From the NCBI GenBank assembly GCA_035518715.1, contig DATIXJ010000001.1:1-33855 (forward strand): 33,855 nucleotides of DNA, read 5' to 3'. The translations under genes and the position numbers were made by a program. Origin of the DNA: DATIXJ01 sp035518715. Lineage in GTDB: Bacteria; Bacteroidota; Ignavibacteria; UBA10030; SZUA-254. The notes under the pieces were generated by a model that saw only the letters and a list, made by a program, of their open reading frames with translations, was not told the origin of the DNA and made no database searches. Shown here piece by piece: positions 24,347 through 32,121 of this stretch. The stretch's first letter is position 1; each line of letters begins with the position of its first letter.

Positions 24347-24766
24347 ATGATAAAACCGACGGCGAAAGAAGCGGCGGAATACTTCCAGCGTGTCGCCCAC
24401 CAGTTTGCGAGCAAGGGCGATCAGGAGACCGCGCGGTTTGCATTCCGCAACGCGGTCCAGTCCTGGTACGAAGCCGCGCTCCAGCAACCCGCGTGCGTTG
24501 AAAATCTTCGCTCCGCAGAAGAAGACTTCTCAGAATTTGCACGCCAGGACCCGCGGTACCGGGAGCTCCTCAAGATCATTAAGGCCTATGCAACTCAGTA
24601 CCCTGGAATTCGGGAATCCGTTCTCATGACAATTCTCGATCACTACAAGGCGGATGACGTCCAGTACGCATTGCATTTCGGACAGAAACATGGGGAGCTC
24701 TTTCAATCGAGGAAGGGAGAAATCTTCGAACTCCGGCTGCCTCCTCCGGGCATCCGGAAATTGTAA
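24347..24766 (+). CDS. Conserved-looking helical protein, unknown function
   Basis: I do not recognise this 139-residue protein. It is predicted almost wholly helical and soluble, with no signal peptide or membrane span. The N-terminal half (A-E-Y-F-Q-R-V-A-H-Q-F-A-S-K-G-D, then A-R-F-A-F-R-N-A-V-Q-S-W-Y-E-A-A) resembles a TPR-like helical pair. The second half holds Y-R-E-L-L-K-I-I-K-A-Y-A and a short C-terminal strand region, E-I-F-E-L-R-L-P-P-P-G. CGGGAG (24335-24340) lies six bases before the ATG, and codon use matches the neighbours. A terminator follows at 24798. The four inverted repeats upstream suggest regulated expression. Confidence 0.7.
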   Translation: MIKPTAKEAAEYFQRVAHQFASKGDQETARFAFRNAVQSWYEAALQQPACVENLRSAEEDFSEFARQDPRYRELLKIIKAYATQYPGIRESVLMTILDHYKADDVQYALHFGQKHGELFQSRKGEIFELRLPPPGIRKL

Positions 24767-25088
24767 ACACCGACGGATCTCTCCGTCGTGTCCCCGAAAA
24801 TCCGGCTGCCGGAATACTGGCGCCGGATTTCTTGTTTGCGCGCACGCGGCTCTTTCCGTTGTGTTGGTTTCGCGGTCAAATCAGACAGAGACGCAGTTGG
24901 CGAAGATATTCGATTCAATATTTTGGGATGACAATAAGAGGAAGGAATGCGTAAATCGTTGGAACGGACCGGGAGTACATCCGAACTTCATTCCCGATCC
25001 GTCCCTATCCCTCGTGAGGATACACTTCATCACTCTGCTTCGGCGCAACCTCCCTGTCCACGCCGGCAATTCACAAGAACAGAGAACC
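24767..25088 (+). other. Gene-free stretch between convergent genes
   Basis: Apart from a hairpin CGACGGA/TCCGTCG (24771-24788) without a T-tail and the terminator at 24798-24838, I see nothing here. The open frames across it lack a ribosome binding site and have no recognisable product. Confidence 0.6.
24798..24838 (+). terminator. Terminator after the helical protein gene
   Basis: The perfect 9-bp arms AAATCCGGC (24798-24806) and GCCGGATTT (24822-24830) enclose a 15-base loop that can pair further. The tail is TTTCTTGTTT. Confidence 0.65.
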
Positions 25089-27779
25089 TTATTTCTGTAA
25101 GACGACTTTCATTACTTTCTCGAATGTTCGGGATGGATTAGCCGAAGCTACGGCATTCATCCTGACAAAATACACGCCGCTGACAAGATCTCCCGCGTTC
25201 CAGGCATACGATTTTGTCCCCGCATCCTGAATACCGCTGACCAGCGTCGCGACTACCTGCCCCAGAAGATTATAGGTCCGGATCAAAACCTGACTCCGCA
25301 CCGGGATTGAGTACTGGATCGATGTTGTCGGATTGAAGGGATTTGGATATGCCTGTTCGAGCGCATAGGTATTGGGTACTGTTGATGAAGCGCCGAAGAC
25401 GATCCCAAGGAGGTCACCCGGCTGTCCGATCGTTTGTGAACCGCTGCCGCGCATGATGAGATTACCCTGAGTGGTATTGAGGGCAATATCACCAGTTAAC
25501 CCCGGAAGATCCCACCGCAGCTGCAACGGATATGCCGCAGAGAGAACTTCGATACCCACTTCCCGCTGAGATCCGCCGTCGTAGATAGTCTGCGTTCCGG
25601 AGTAAAACCGGACGTCGAATCCCCCTGAGGGAGGTATCGGCGGAAGTTCGTCGGATCCTGGTGAATTTGAAGTACTCGCGGCACCCGCCATGATGTACAG
25701 GGTCTGAGTCCGACCGGTGGCGTCGGTCACGATGAGTCTGTCCGGATTCAATGCGACTGGCTTTCTCCCCGCCGCAGGCGGAATGAACGTGGACGCGGAA
25801 TCGAGTACAAGAGCACCCGCCTGCGAGACTTTCACCCAATATCCTCCGGCCGGCCGTAGCGTATCCACGATGAAATAACTGCTGTTGTACCCGAAGAATG
25901 GGGAGGAGATGATTCCGCCCGGTTGTGTTCTGATGGTAGCCGTAGCAATAGGGAAGGTTATTGAGCCGATCATATTCCACCCCTGGTCGACAAGGACGGA
26001 ATCGTGGACGGCCTCAATACCCGTCAGGGTATCGGTCTGCCCCGTACCGAACTTCAGCCAGTAACCGTAACCGTTGCTGAAGCTTGCCTCGGGAACATAT
26101 CTCCCGGCGTAACCGAAGCCAAGAGAAACTGCATCCGGAAACAGCGAAGTGGGCCGGGCATCCGAAACGCTGACCGGGAGAGAGATCATATTCCATGCTG
26201 ACATGAGCGTTGCGCCGATAGACACCGTGGGTGGCGGAGGAGTCACCATGATTCTGCCCTTCATTCCACTCGACGCATGCTGGAGGCACACATAATAGTG
26301 TGTTCCAACCTGTGTCAGAATCGCAGATCCGCCACCCAACGGCGTATCGAATCCACCGTTTGAGGTCGTATCATTTGCAAGCCAGGCTGCCTGGCTGACT
26401 TCCTGCGCGGAAAAATCTGATTCGAGTGCAAACCGAACCGTATCTCCGGAGGTAACAAATAAACTGTCAGGGAAAAACGCTGTTCCGCTATTGATGATTG
26501 TGTGCCGTGCAAAGTTCACGAAACCGATCGTATCATCTTCACCCTGTCCGATGGCCAGAGTCCAGGTATTGACCGATGTGGCTCCCTGCGACGCGCCGTT
26601 GACACTCACGGAGAGATGTGACCACGAGGTGCTGTCCGATTCCACGGCTACGTAGGTCCCGGCTTTTAAGGTGTCGGTCGTGAGAGAGCTTCCCGATGCG
26701 GCCGATGCAACGACGTTTCCCGCTCCCACCGAATTTTTGTACACCGTCAAACTCCACTTCTTGAATTGCCGGTCTGTCGTTGTAGCGGGATTACCGTCCT
26801 CGTCAACCAGAGACTGGACCGTGAGAAAGCTCGGAGGCAATGGCCCTGCAACGATGATGCCTTTCATCCCGTCGGTGGCATGTGCCTGGCAGACGTAATA
26901 GTGTATTCCCAGTGTTGAAATCACGGCTGTTCCTCCGCCGAACGGGACCAGAAATCCTCCATTCGAGGTTGTACCGTCGGCGAGCCAGGTCGCCTGGCTC
27001 ACTTCAGCCGCATCATGTATCGACTCCAGAACGAATCGAACAGTATCATTCGGATTGATGAAGAGGGTATCAGGAAAGAATGTCTCGCCTATATTAATGA
27101 CCGTATGCTCCGCAAAATTGAAAAACTGTATTGTGTGCGATTCTCCCGCGCCGATGGTTATGGTCCACTGGTTGGTTGTGGTGTACCCCTTCGATGATCC
27201 GTCAACGGTGACGGAAATATGTGACCATGAGACACTATCGGATTCAAGCGCGACGTATGTTCCCGCGCTCAGGTTTGGTACCGTGAGGGATGTGGTGTTA
27301 TCTGATCCGAGGACAATGCCGGATCCGATCGAATCCTGGTACAGCGTCAGAGTCCAGGCCTTCCCTAACCGGTCCGAGGTTGTTGCAAGACTGCTGTCCT
27401 GATCGACGAAGCTCTGGATCGTTATGGTGCTGGGTGGAGGCGCCGCCGGGGTGACCGTGATGATTCCCTTCATGCCCATGGAAGCATGTGCCTGGCAGAC
27501 GAAGTAATGCGTGCCAACGGCCGAAAGGACAATCGTTCCCCCGCCGAACGGGACCGAGAATCCCCCGTTCGAGGTTATGCCGTCGGCATTCCAGGTGGCC
27601 TGGCTGACCTCGACGGCATTGTGAATGCTCGCGATCGAGAAAACCACCGTATCTCCGGCAGCGATCGTCAGGGTGGCGGGGCTAAAGGTGGTTCCGGAAT
27701 TCATGATCTTGTGGCTCGTCGCGAAACTCATCGAAACCGAAAGAACCAGAAATAGTACAACAATGCTCAACTTCCTCAT
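25089..27779 (-). CDS. T9SS-exported protein with three cupredoxin domains
   Basis: The protein has 896 residues with a signal peptide at 1-20. Three cupredoxin domains recur every 201-202 residues, separated by two beta-sandwich (prealbumin-like) linkers that contain G-T-Y-V-A-[LV]-E-S-D-S. Type 1 copper ligands are His53, Cys95, His98 and Met103 in domain 1, and His255, Cys297, His300 and Met305 in domain 2. Domain 3 keeps Cys498, His501 and Met506, but Phe456 replaces the first histidine. A region with W-N-M-I-S-L-P, G-Y-W-L-K and G-W-N-M-I-G repeats follows, then a T9SS type A tail (A-Y-P-N-P-F-N-P-T-T to V-L-Q-K). AAGGAG lies eight bases before the ATG. It lies 42 bases after the cupredoxin lipoprotein gene and shares its sigma-54-like promoter. 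Surface electron transfer or copper binding is inferred. Confidence 0.88.
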   Translation of the reverse strand: MRKLSIVVLFLVLSVSMSFATSHKIMNSGTTFSPATLTIAAGDTVVFSIASIHNAVEVSQATWNADGITSNGGFSVPFGGGTIVLSAVGTHYFVCQAHASMGMKGIITVTPAAPPPSTITIQSFVDQDSSLATTSDRLGKAWTLTLYQDSIGSGIVLGSDNTTSLTVPNLSAGTYVALESDSVSWSHISVTVDGSSKGYTTTNQWTITIGAGESHTIQFFNFAEHTVINIGETFFPDTLFINPNDTVRFVLESIHDAAEVSQATWLADGTTSNGGFLVPFGGGTAVISTLGIHYYVCQAHATDGMKGIIVAGPLPPSFLTVQSLVDEDGNPATTTDRQFKKWSLTVYKNSVGAGNVVASAASGSSLTTDTLKAGTYVAVESDSTSWSHLSVSVNGASQGATSVNTWTLAIGQGEDDTIGFVNFARHTIINSGTAFFPDSLFVTSGDTVRFALESDFSAQEVSQAAWLANDTTSNGGFDTPLGGGSAILTQVGTHYYVCLQHASSGMKGRIMVTPPPPTVSIGATLMSAWNMISLPVSVSDARPTSLFPDAVSLGFGYAGRYVPEASFSNGYGYWLKFGTGQTDTLTGIEAVHDSVLVDQGWNMIGSITFPIATATIRTQPGGIISSPFFGYNSSYFIVDTLRPAGGYWVKVSQAGALVLDSASTFIPPAAGRKPVALNPDRLIVTDATGRTQTLYIMAGAASTSNSPGSDELPPIPPSGGFDVRFYSGTQTIYDGGSQREVGIEVLSAAYPLQLRWDLPGLTGDIALNTTQGNLIMRGSGSQTIGQPGDLLGIVFGASSTVPNTYALEQAYPNPFNPTTSIQYSIPVRSQVLIRTYNLLGQVVATLVSGIQDAGTKSYAWNAGDLVSGVYFVRMNAVASANPSRTFEKVMKVVLQK
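25965..27716 (-). repeat. Cupredoxin-linker tandem repeat, about 606-bp period
   Basis: Cupredoxin plus linker repeats twice, followed by a third cupredoxin without its linker. E-V-S-Q-A-[TA]-W and T-S-N-G-G-F recur in all three copies, 201-202 codons apart. Divergence is greater than in the FN3 array, so the duplications are older. The left boundary is approximate. Confidence 0.7.
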
Positions 27780-27821
27780 GATGGTGACTCCTTCGAGTGC
27801 GGAATGTATCCGACTGCGCTG

Positions 27822-28199
27822 TTATTGAACGGTAATCGTTCCGGTCATCCCCATTGCCTGATGGTAGGTGCAATGGTAGTTGAATGTCCCAACGGTATTG
27901 AATGTCGTGGTCTTGCTCGCACCGTTCGGCATGTCGCCGGTGTCCCATACGCCGGAATCGCTTGTTGAAGTATGGATAGCACCGTCATTGTTCTTCCAGG
28001 TAATTGTCGTCCCCTTCTTGATTGTCATTGAACTCGGAGAAAAACTATACCCGCTCATCACGACAGTATTCGGCGGCGGGGGAGACCCTGAGGAAGATCC
28101 GCCGTACGAATTCGAAGGATTATTATTGCAGCCGATGAGAGCTGCCACCATCGTTGCGATGACGGTGAGGACGGCGTAAAGTTTGTGGGGTCGTGCCAT
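27822..28199 (-). CDS. Cupredoxin (plastocyanin-like) lipoprotein
   Basis: The protein has 125 residues. The lipobox L-I-G-C, with Cys24, marks a lipid-anchored periplasmic or surface protein. A Gly/Ser/Pro linker (about residues 30-43) leads to one blue-copper domain with ligands His76 in G-A-I-H-T, Cys110, His113 and Met118 in C-T-Y-H-Q-A-M-G-M. This C-x2-H-x4-M spacing is that of plastocyanin and amicyanin. The frame opens at 28238, but AAGGAG at 28206-28211 sits six bases before ATG 28199, which fixes the start. A sigma-54-like promoter lies about 85 bases upstream. It is the first gene of the cupredoxin pair and probably shuttles electrons or copper to or from the large surface protein. 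Confidence 0.88.
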   Translation of the reverse strand: MARPHKLYAVLTVIATMVAALIGCNNNPSNSYGGSSSGSPPPPNTVVMSGYSFSPSSMTIKKGTTITWKNNDGAIHTSTSDSGVWDTGDMPNGASKTTTFNTVGTFNYHCTYHQAMGMTGTITVQ

Positions 28200-28280
28200 T
28201 GGAAACTCCTTTCCTGAAATGAGCTGAATCGAAATCAATCGTTGGCGAGATCCACTTCTTACTCGCTCATGCAGGAGAAG

Positions 28281-28296
28281 GGCAACATCCGTACCA
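28281..28296 (-). promoter_or_regulatory. Sigma-54 (-24/-12) promoter of the cupredoxin operon
   Basis: The minus strand reads TGGTACGGATGTTGCC, against the consensus TGGCACRNNNNTTGCW. The invariant GG at -24 and GC at -12 are ten bases apart as required. Within the two core blocks (TGGCAC and TTGC) only the C of TGGCAC differs, read here as T; the final weakly conserved W is also not met. Transcription would start near 28271, about 72 bases before ATG 28199. The gene upstream encodes a sigma-54 activator, which supports the call. Confidence 0.7.
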
Positions 28297-28380
28297 GAAG
28301 CAAATACTCAAAAAGAGGAAGTTTTGAAATGAATTCGGAGGTGGTGTGGAATTATTGTCCCGCACTCCACTGCCTGAATG

Positions 28381-28417
28381 ATGGGTGATGTCCCATTGCT
28401 GTCACATTGGGGATGTC
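28381..28417. promoter_or_regulatory. Possible enhancer-binding site for the NtrC-family regulator
   Basis: The inverted repeat ATGGG-TGATGT-CCCAT (28381-28396) lies about 115 bases upstream of the predicted sigma-54 transcription start. A second partial copy, TTGGGGATGTC (28407-28417), shares the GATGTC core 25 bases away. The spacing is normal for activator sites, but the assignment rests on position alone. Confidence 0.35.
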
Positions 28418-28490
28418 TTGAAATCAGAATTGTGGATCGGCGGTAAGGGCGGGTGTAAAACAATGAACTGTAAAACGAACTCCCGGTTAT

Positions 28491-29903
28491 TTACTCCCGG
28501 AAGAGTGACGGATCGATGGAATAATCTTCCAGTTTGCGGTACACGGTCTTGCGGTCGACATCCATGATTCTGGCGACCTGGTTCAGATTGCCTTTGCATT
28601 CTTTGAGAAGCCGTTGAAGATATTTAAGCTCGGCATCCCGGACCACATGCTCGATGTAGGACTTGTACGGGAGGGCTGTCGTCTGCGGCGGATCAAGCGG
28701 CTCAGTGGTACCCGCGTCCGGTTGTACACCCTGCAGCTCGAGTGTCTTGATGGTTGCGTCATCACTCTTGATGATCGCGCGTTTGATCAGGTTCTCGAGC
28801 TCCCGCACGTTTCCTTTCCAGTCATAATTCATCATATCGTGGATTGCTGCCGGAGTGAACCCCGTGATCTCGCGGCGAGCGAGGGACCGATGTTTCTCCA
28901 GAAAAAATTCCGCCAGAATGGGAATATCATCCAGACGCTCGCGGAGTGAAGGCAGGGTTATCGGGAAAACATTCAGGCGATAGAGAAGGTCCTCGCGGAA
29001 TTTTCCTTCCTTGACCATTTCATCGAGGTGCCTGTGCGTTGCCGCGATGATTCTGATGTCCGCAGTGATGGAAGCATTGCTGCCAAGACGGGAAAATTGC
29101 TTTTCCTGGAGAATCCGAAGAAGTTTTGTTTGAAGTTCAAGTGAGACGTCGCCGATCTCATCGAGGAACAGCGTCCCGCCTTCGGCTTCTTCGATCTTTC
29201 CGCGGTGGAGCTTCATTGCCCCGGTGAACGCTCCCTTTTCATATCCGAATAACTCGCTTTCCAGCAGCGTGGATGGAATGGCAGAGCACTGGACGATGAC
29301 GAAAGGCATATCTCGCCGTGAGCTGTTCAGATGGATTGCTTTTGAGACAAGCTCCTTGCCCGTCCCCGTCTCACCCAGGACGAGTACCGTGACATCCGTT
29401 TCAGCCACCTGCCGGATGAGCTTGAACACATCCTTCATCTTCTCGTTCCGGGTGATGACATTCGAGAAGTTCGCCTCACCCTGCAGCAGGTTTCGAAGTC
29501 GGACAAGTTCCTTGGCCCGTCGGCTTTCATCGACCGCCCTCTTGATTTTGATGACCAGCTCGTCGTTGTTGCACGGTTTGGTGATGTAATCAAAGGCGCC
29601 GCTCCGCATTGCGTCAACCGCTGTTTGTACGGATCCGAATCCGGTAATCATCATCACGGTTGCGTCGGGGAGTGTCTGTCGGATGTACCGAAGAAGATCG
29701 ATCCCGTTCATGTGCTCCATGACGAGGTCGGAGAGAATCAGGTCGTACGATTCCTCGGACAAGGCGCGTTTTGCTTCTTCACTTCCTTTCACCGCCCGGA
29801 CGGAATATCCCTCCTCGCGGAGAAGTGCAACCGTGGCAACGCGGAATGCGTTGTCGTCGTCGACGATGAGAATTCGTGATCTCTGGGATTCGTGTTGGTT
29901 CAT
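28491..29903 (-). CDS. NtrC-family sigma-54-dependent response regulator
   Basis: The protein has 470 residues from M-N-Q-H-E-S at 29903; longer frames overlap the kinase gene. The receiver has Asp15, Asp16, phospho-acceptor Asp59 and Lys109. The AAA+ domain has Walker A G-E-T-G-T-G-K (177-183), the sigma-54-contacting G-A-F-T-G-A loop (224-229) and Walker B L-F-L-D-E-I-G-D (245-252). A Fis-type helix-turn-helix, with N-Q-V-A-R-I-M-D-V-D-R-K-T-V-Y-R-K, closes the protein. All parts needed for activation are intact. AAGGAG overlaps the kinase stop codon, so the two are co-translated. Its likely target is the sigma-54-like promoter just downstream at 28281-28296. Confidence 0.94.
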   Translation of the reverse strand: MNQHESQRSRILIVDDDNAFRVATVALLREEGYSVRAVKGSEEAKRALSEESYDLILSDLVMEHMNGIDLLRYIRQTLPDATVMMITGFGSVQTAVDAMRSGAFDYITKPCNNDELVIKIKRAVDESRRAKELVRLRNLLQGEANFSNVITRNEKMKDVFKLIRQVAETDVTVLVLGETGTGKELVSKAIHLNSSRRDMPFVIVQCSAIPSTLLESELFGYEKGAFTGAMKLHRGKIEEAEGGTLFLDEIGDVSLELQTKLLRILQEKQFSRLGSNASITADIRIIAATHRHLDEMVKEGKFREDLLYRLNVFPITLPSLRERLDDIPILAEFFLEKHRSLARREITGFTPAAIHDMMNYDWKGNVRELENLIKRAIIKSDDATIKTLELQGVQPDAGTTEPLDPPQTTALPYKSYIEHVVRDAELKYLQRLLKECKGNLNQVARIMDVDRKTVYRKLEDYSIDPSLFRE

Positions 29904-29910
29904 AATCTCC

Positions 29911-31728
29911 TTATCCGGGACTGAACGGGAACGAAAGTGTGAATGTGGTGCCTTCACCGACAGTGCTCCGAACGGAAATGGACCCATCGTGCTGTTTCAC
30001 AATTCCGTACGTAACGAATAATCCCAATCCCACTCCGCTGACCGTACTCTTGGTTGTGAAGAACGCGTCAAAGATCCGGTGAAGATGTTCGGGAGGGATG
30101 CCGGACCCGGTATCCGCGACATCAACGACGGCACTGCCGTTCAGCTTTTTCGACGTGATCAGGAGTGACCCGCCTCCGGGCATGGCATCCTGGGAATTTC
30201 TGATCAGGTTGAGAAATACCTGTTTCAGCTTATCGCGTGAGCCGGCGATGTTGAGTGTTGAAGTGTCCAGATTGAGCCGAAGCGAAATGTTGCTCGTATG
30301 GAGCGAAGGAGCGCACGAGAGCGCGACGTCCTGCAGCACATCGTTGAGGTTCAGCGGTTCGCGCGCAAGCGGGACGACGGAATTCCGATAGACGTCGAGC
30401 ATCTGCCTGGTCAGCTTCGCAAGCCGTTCAGCTTCCTCGAGCGCTACCGAGAGGAGCTCCTGGTCAGCCGATGCGGCAGGAGTTCTCTTGAGCACTGTCT
30501 GGAGGCAGCTTTGAATATTATGGATCGGGTTGTTGATTTCGTGTGAAAGCTGCGCGGTCAGATTTCCGGTGACCGCGAGCCGCTCCGATTTGACGAGTTC
30601 GGCCTGTGTGTCCTTCAGCTGCTGGAGTGCCGCCTCAAGCTCTGTGTTCCGTTCTGCAAGCTGGGAGATTTTTTCCTTCAAGGACTGGCTCATTTGCTCG
30701 AATCGCTGTGCGAGGTATTTCATTTCGCCGCCTCCGCCGACCCGGATCGGGTAATCGTAATTTCCATTGCTCACTTCGGATGTTCCCTTGATCAGGGCGC
30801 CTATGGGCCGGGTGATTCCCTGTGAGATCACGAACCCTATCCCCGCGGTGACGATGAGTATAATAATGGAAAGGGCAATAAAGGTTCGGAGTGCGGGGAC
30901 GATGACCGACTGGACCTCGGATTCAATCGGCTTCAGGAGGAGTAACCCGATCGCGGATGTCTCGGCCGCATCTCCCCGGTCGAGCCGGCACCAGGCAGCG
31001 GGAAACCGGTCGTGCGGCGTCTGGATGGTAAAGACTTCCGGCGCCCCGCCATAACGTCGCGGAGTCAGCGGCTCTGTAGGTGATTTCAGCCAGACTGCAA
31101 TCTCGCTTGCCTGACCGGGAGCGAGCGTCGAAGTTACCATCACGGTGTCGATGCAGAGAACCACGTCACTGTTGATCGTAGATTTGATGGCAAGAATATC
31201 CACCGGGTGGAGGCGAAATCCCATCGTGAGCGAGCCGACGGTTTCGTTGCCGATGACCAGCGGGACCGACGCGTAACGAAATGCTTCGTGATTCCACTGC
31301 CAGATGCCGGTTGAGGCCCCGTTCGGCAGGGAATCAACGAGCGTGGCAATGGATGATTTTGGAATACTGATGTTCTTCCCGTCGATGAGGGTTGCGAGCG
31401 AATAGCCGAGACTGTCACGGAGAATAAAGAGCTCGCTCTTCATGTTCTGATTGAGCTCCTGGCAGAGAGGAACAACCGTGTTCCTGTCCCTGATTTCAAC
31501 CAGCGCCTTCAGCCGCGGCGATTCGGCAACGATTTGGCATGATCGTACGATCTCGCTCCGGTGATATTCTTCCAGTTCGGTCACCGCAGAATAATTGCTC
31601 TTCAGGTCTTCCGAGAACCGTGATTCGAGCTGGACGCGCATCCAGTAGGTGATGACGAAGTAGGTTACGAGGAGGAGCCCGAGGACCACTCCCCAGATGG
31701 CGAGTAATATCTTAGTCCGTAACTTCAT
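29911..31728 (-). CDS. Membrane sensor histidine kinase, partner of the NtrC-type regulator
   Basis: The protein has 605 residues. Transmembrane segments at about 8-30 and 280-302 frame a periplasmic domain of about 250 residues that looks like a CACHE-type sensor fold (S-L-G-Y-S-L-A-T-L-I-D-G and V-G-S-L-T-M-G-F). A HAMP domain (302-355) and a short coiled coil follow. The dimerisation domain holds L-S-H-E-I-N-N-P with phospho-accepting His396. The ATPase domain has N-L-I-R-N-S-Q-D-A (N box), D-T-G-S-G-I-P and G-V-G-L-G-L. The stop codon overlaps the regulator's ribosome binding site, so they form one pair. The signal is unknown; copper, a redox compound or a small organic ligand are options. 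Confidence 0.92.
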   Translation of the reverse strand: MKLRTKILLAIWGVVLGLLLVTYFVITYWMRVQLESRFSEDLKSNYSAVTELEEYHRSEIVRSCQIVAESPRLKALVEIRDRNTVVPLCQELNQNMKSELFILRDSLGYSLATLIDGKNISIPKSSIATLVDSLPNGASTGIWQWNHEAFRYASVPLVIGNETVGSLTMGFRLHPVDILAIKSTINSDVVLCIDTVMVTSTLAPGQASEIAVWLKSPTEPLTPRRYGGAPEVFTIQTPHDRFPAAWCRLDRGDAAETSAIGLLLLKPIESEVQSVIVPALRTFIALSIIILIVTAGIGFVISQGITRPIGALIKGTSEVSNGNYDYPIRVGGGGEMKYLAQRFEQMSQSLKEKISQLAERNTELEAALQQLKDTQAELVKSERLAVTGNLTAQLSHEINNPIHNIQSCLQTVLKRTPAASADQELLSVALEEAERLAKLTRQMLDVYRNSVVPLAREPLNLNDVLQDVALSCAPSLHTSNISLRLNLDTSTLNIAGSRDKLKQVFLNLIRNSQDAMPGGGSLLITSKKLNGSAVVDVADTGSGIPPEHLHRIFDAFFTTKSTVSGVGLGLFVTYGIVKQHDGSISVRSTVGEGTTFTLSFPFSPG

Positions 31729-31787
31729 TTCAGAATGACGGGAAAGAATGGACCCCCGGGATCGCTACCAGCAACGAGAATTCATCA

Positions 31788-31816
31788 CCGGATCTTCCAA
31801 ATCCGGAAGGATCCGG
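31788..31816 (-). other. Stem-loop in the kinase leader
   Basis: CCGGATCTTCC (31788-31798) pairs with GGAAGGATCCGG (31805-31816) to give 11 base pairs with one bulged G and a 6-base loop. It lies between the predicted kinase promoters and ATG 31728. No T-tail follows on either strand, so it is not a standard terminator. Confidence 0.45.
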
Positions 31817-31822
31817 GCTTTC

Positions 31823-31884
31823 TGCATAGGCACAAATTGATGAACGGGTCAATTCTAATGTAGCTCTTTTGGCGAAAGAGTCAA
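31823..31884 (-). promoter_or_regulatory. Candidate promoters for the kinase-regulator operon
   Basis: Two minus-strand sigma-70-like pairs are seen: TTGACT (31884-31879), 16 bases, TACATT (31862-31857), and TTGACC (31852-31847), 18 bases, TATGCA (31828-31823). Either would give a leader of 80 to 125 bases. Confidence 0.4.
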
Positions 31885-31950
31885 AACAGTGACACGAAGT
31901 GATTATCAGAAAGGACGGTGGTGGAATTTTGAGTGGGACTCCGATACGAG

Positions 31951-32023
31951 TAGCCCCAACGGGAATCGAACCCGTATTTCAGCCTTGAGAGGGCTGCGTC
32001 CTAAACCGTTAGACGATGAGGCC
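31951..32023 (-). tRNA. tRNA-Glu (anticodon CUC)
   Basis: The cloverleaf folds fully on the minus strand. The acceptor is GGCCTCA with TGGGGCT, using one internal G-U and a G1-U72 closing pair. The D arm is GTCT/GGAC. The anticodon stem CAGCC/GGCTG encloses the loop CTCTCAA, giving anticodon CTC. The T arm ACGGG/CCCGT has the TTCGATT loop. The discriminator is A and CCA is not encoded. A TATCTTTG element 62 bases upstream (32083-32090) may be its -10 region. Confidence 0.93.
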
Positions 32024-32121
32024 GGCAGAAAACCGGGAAGAACATCCGCGGAACAAACTTCCCATCAATGTACTGATTCCCTCAAAGATATACAAACCCT
32101 CTGGTTACCGGAAGAGAACGT

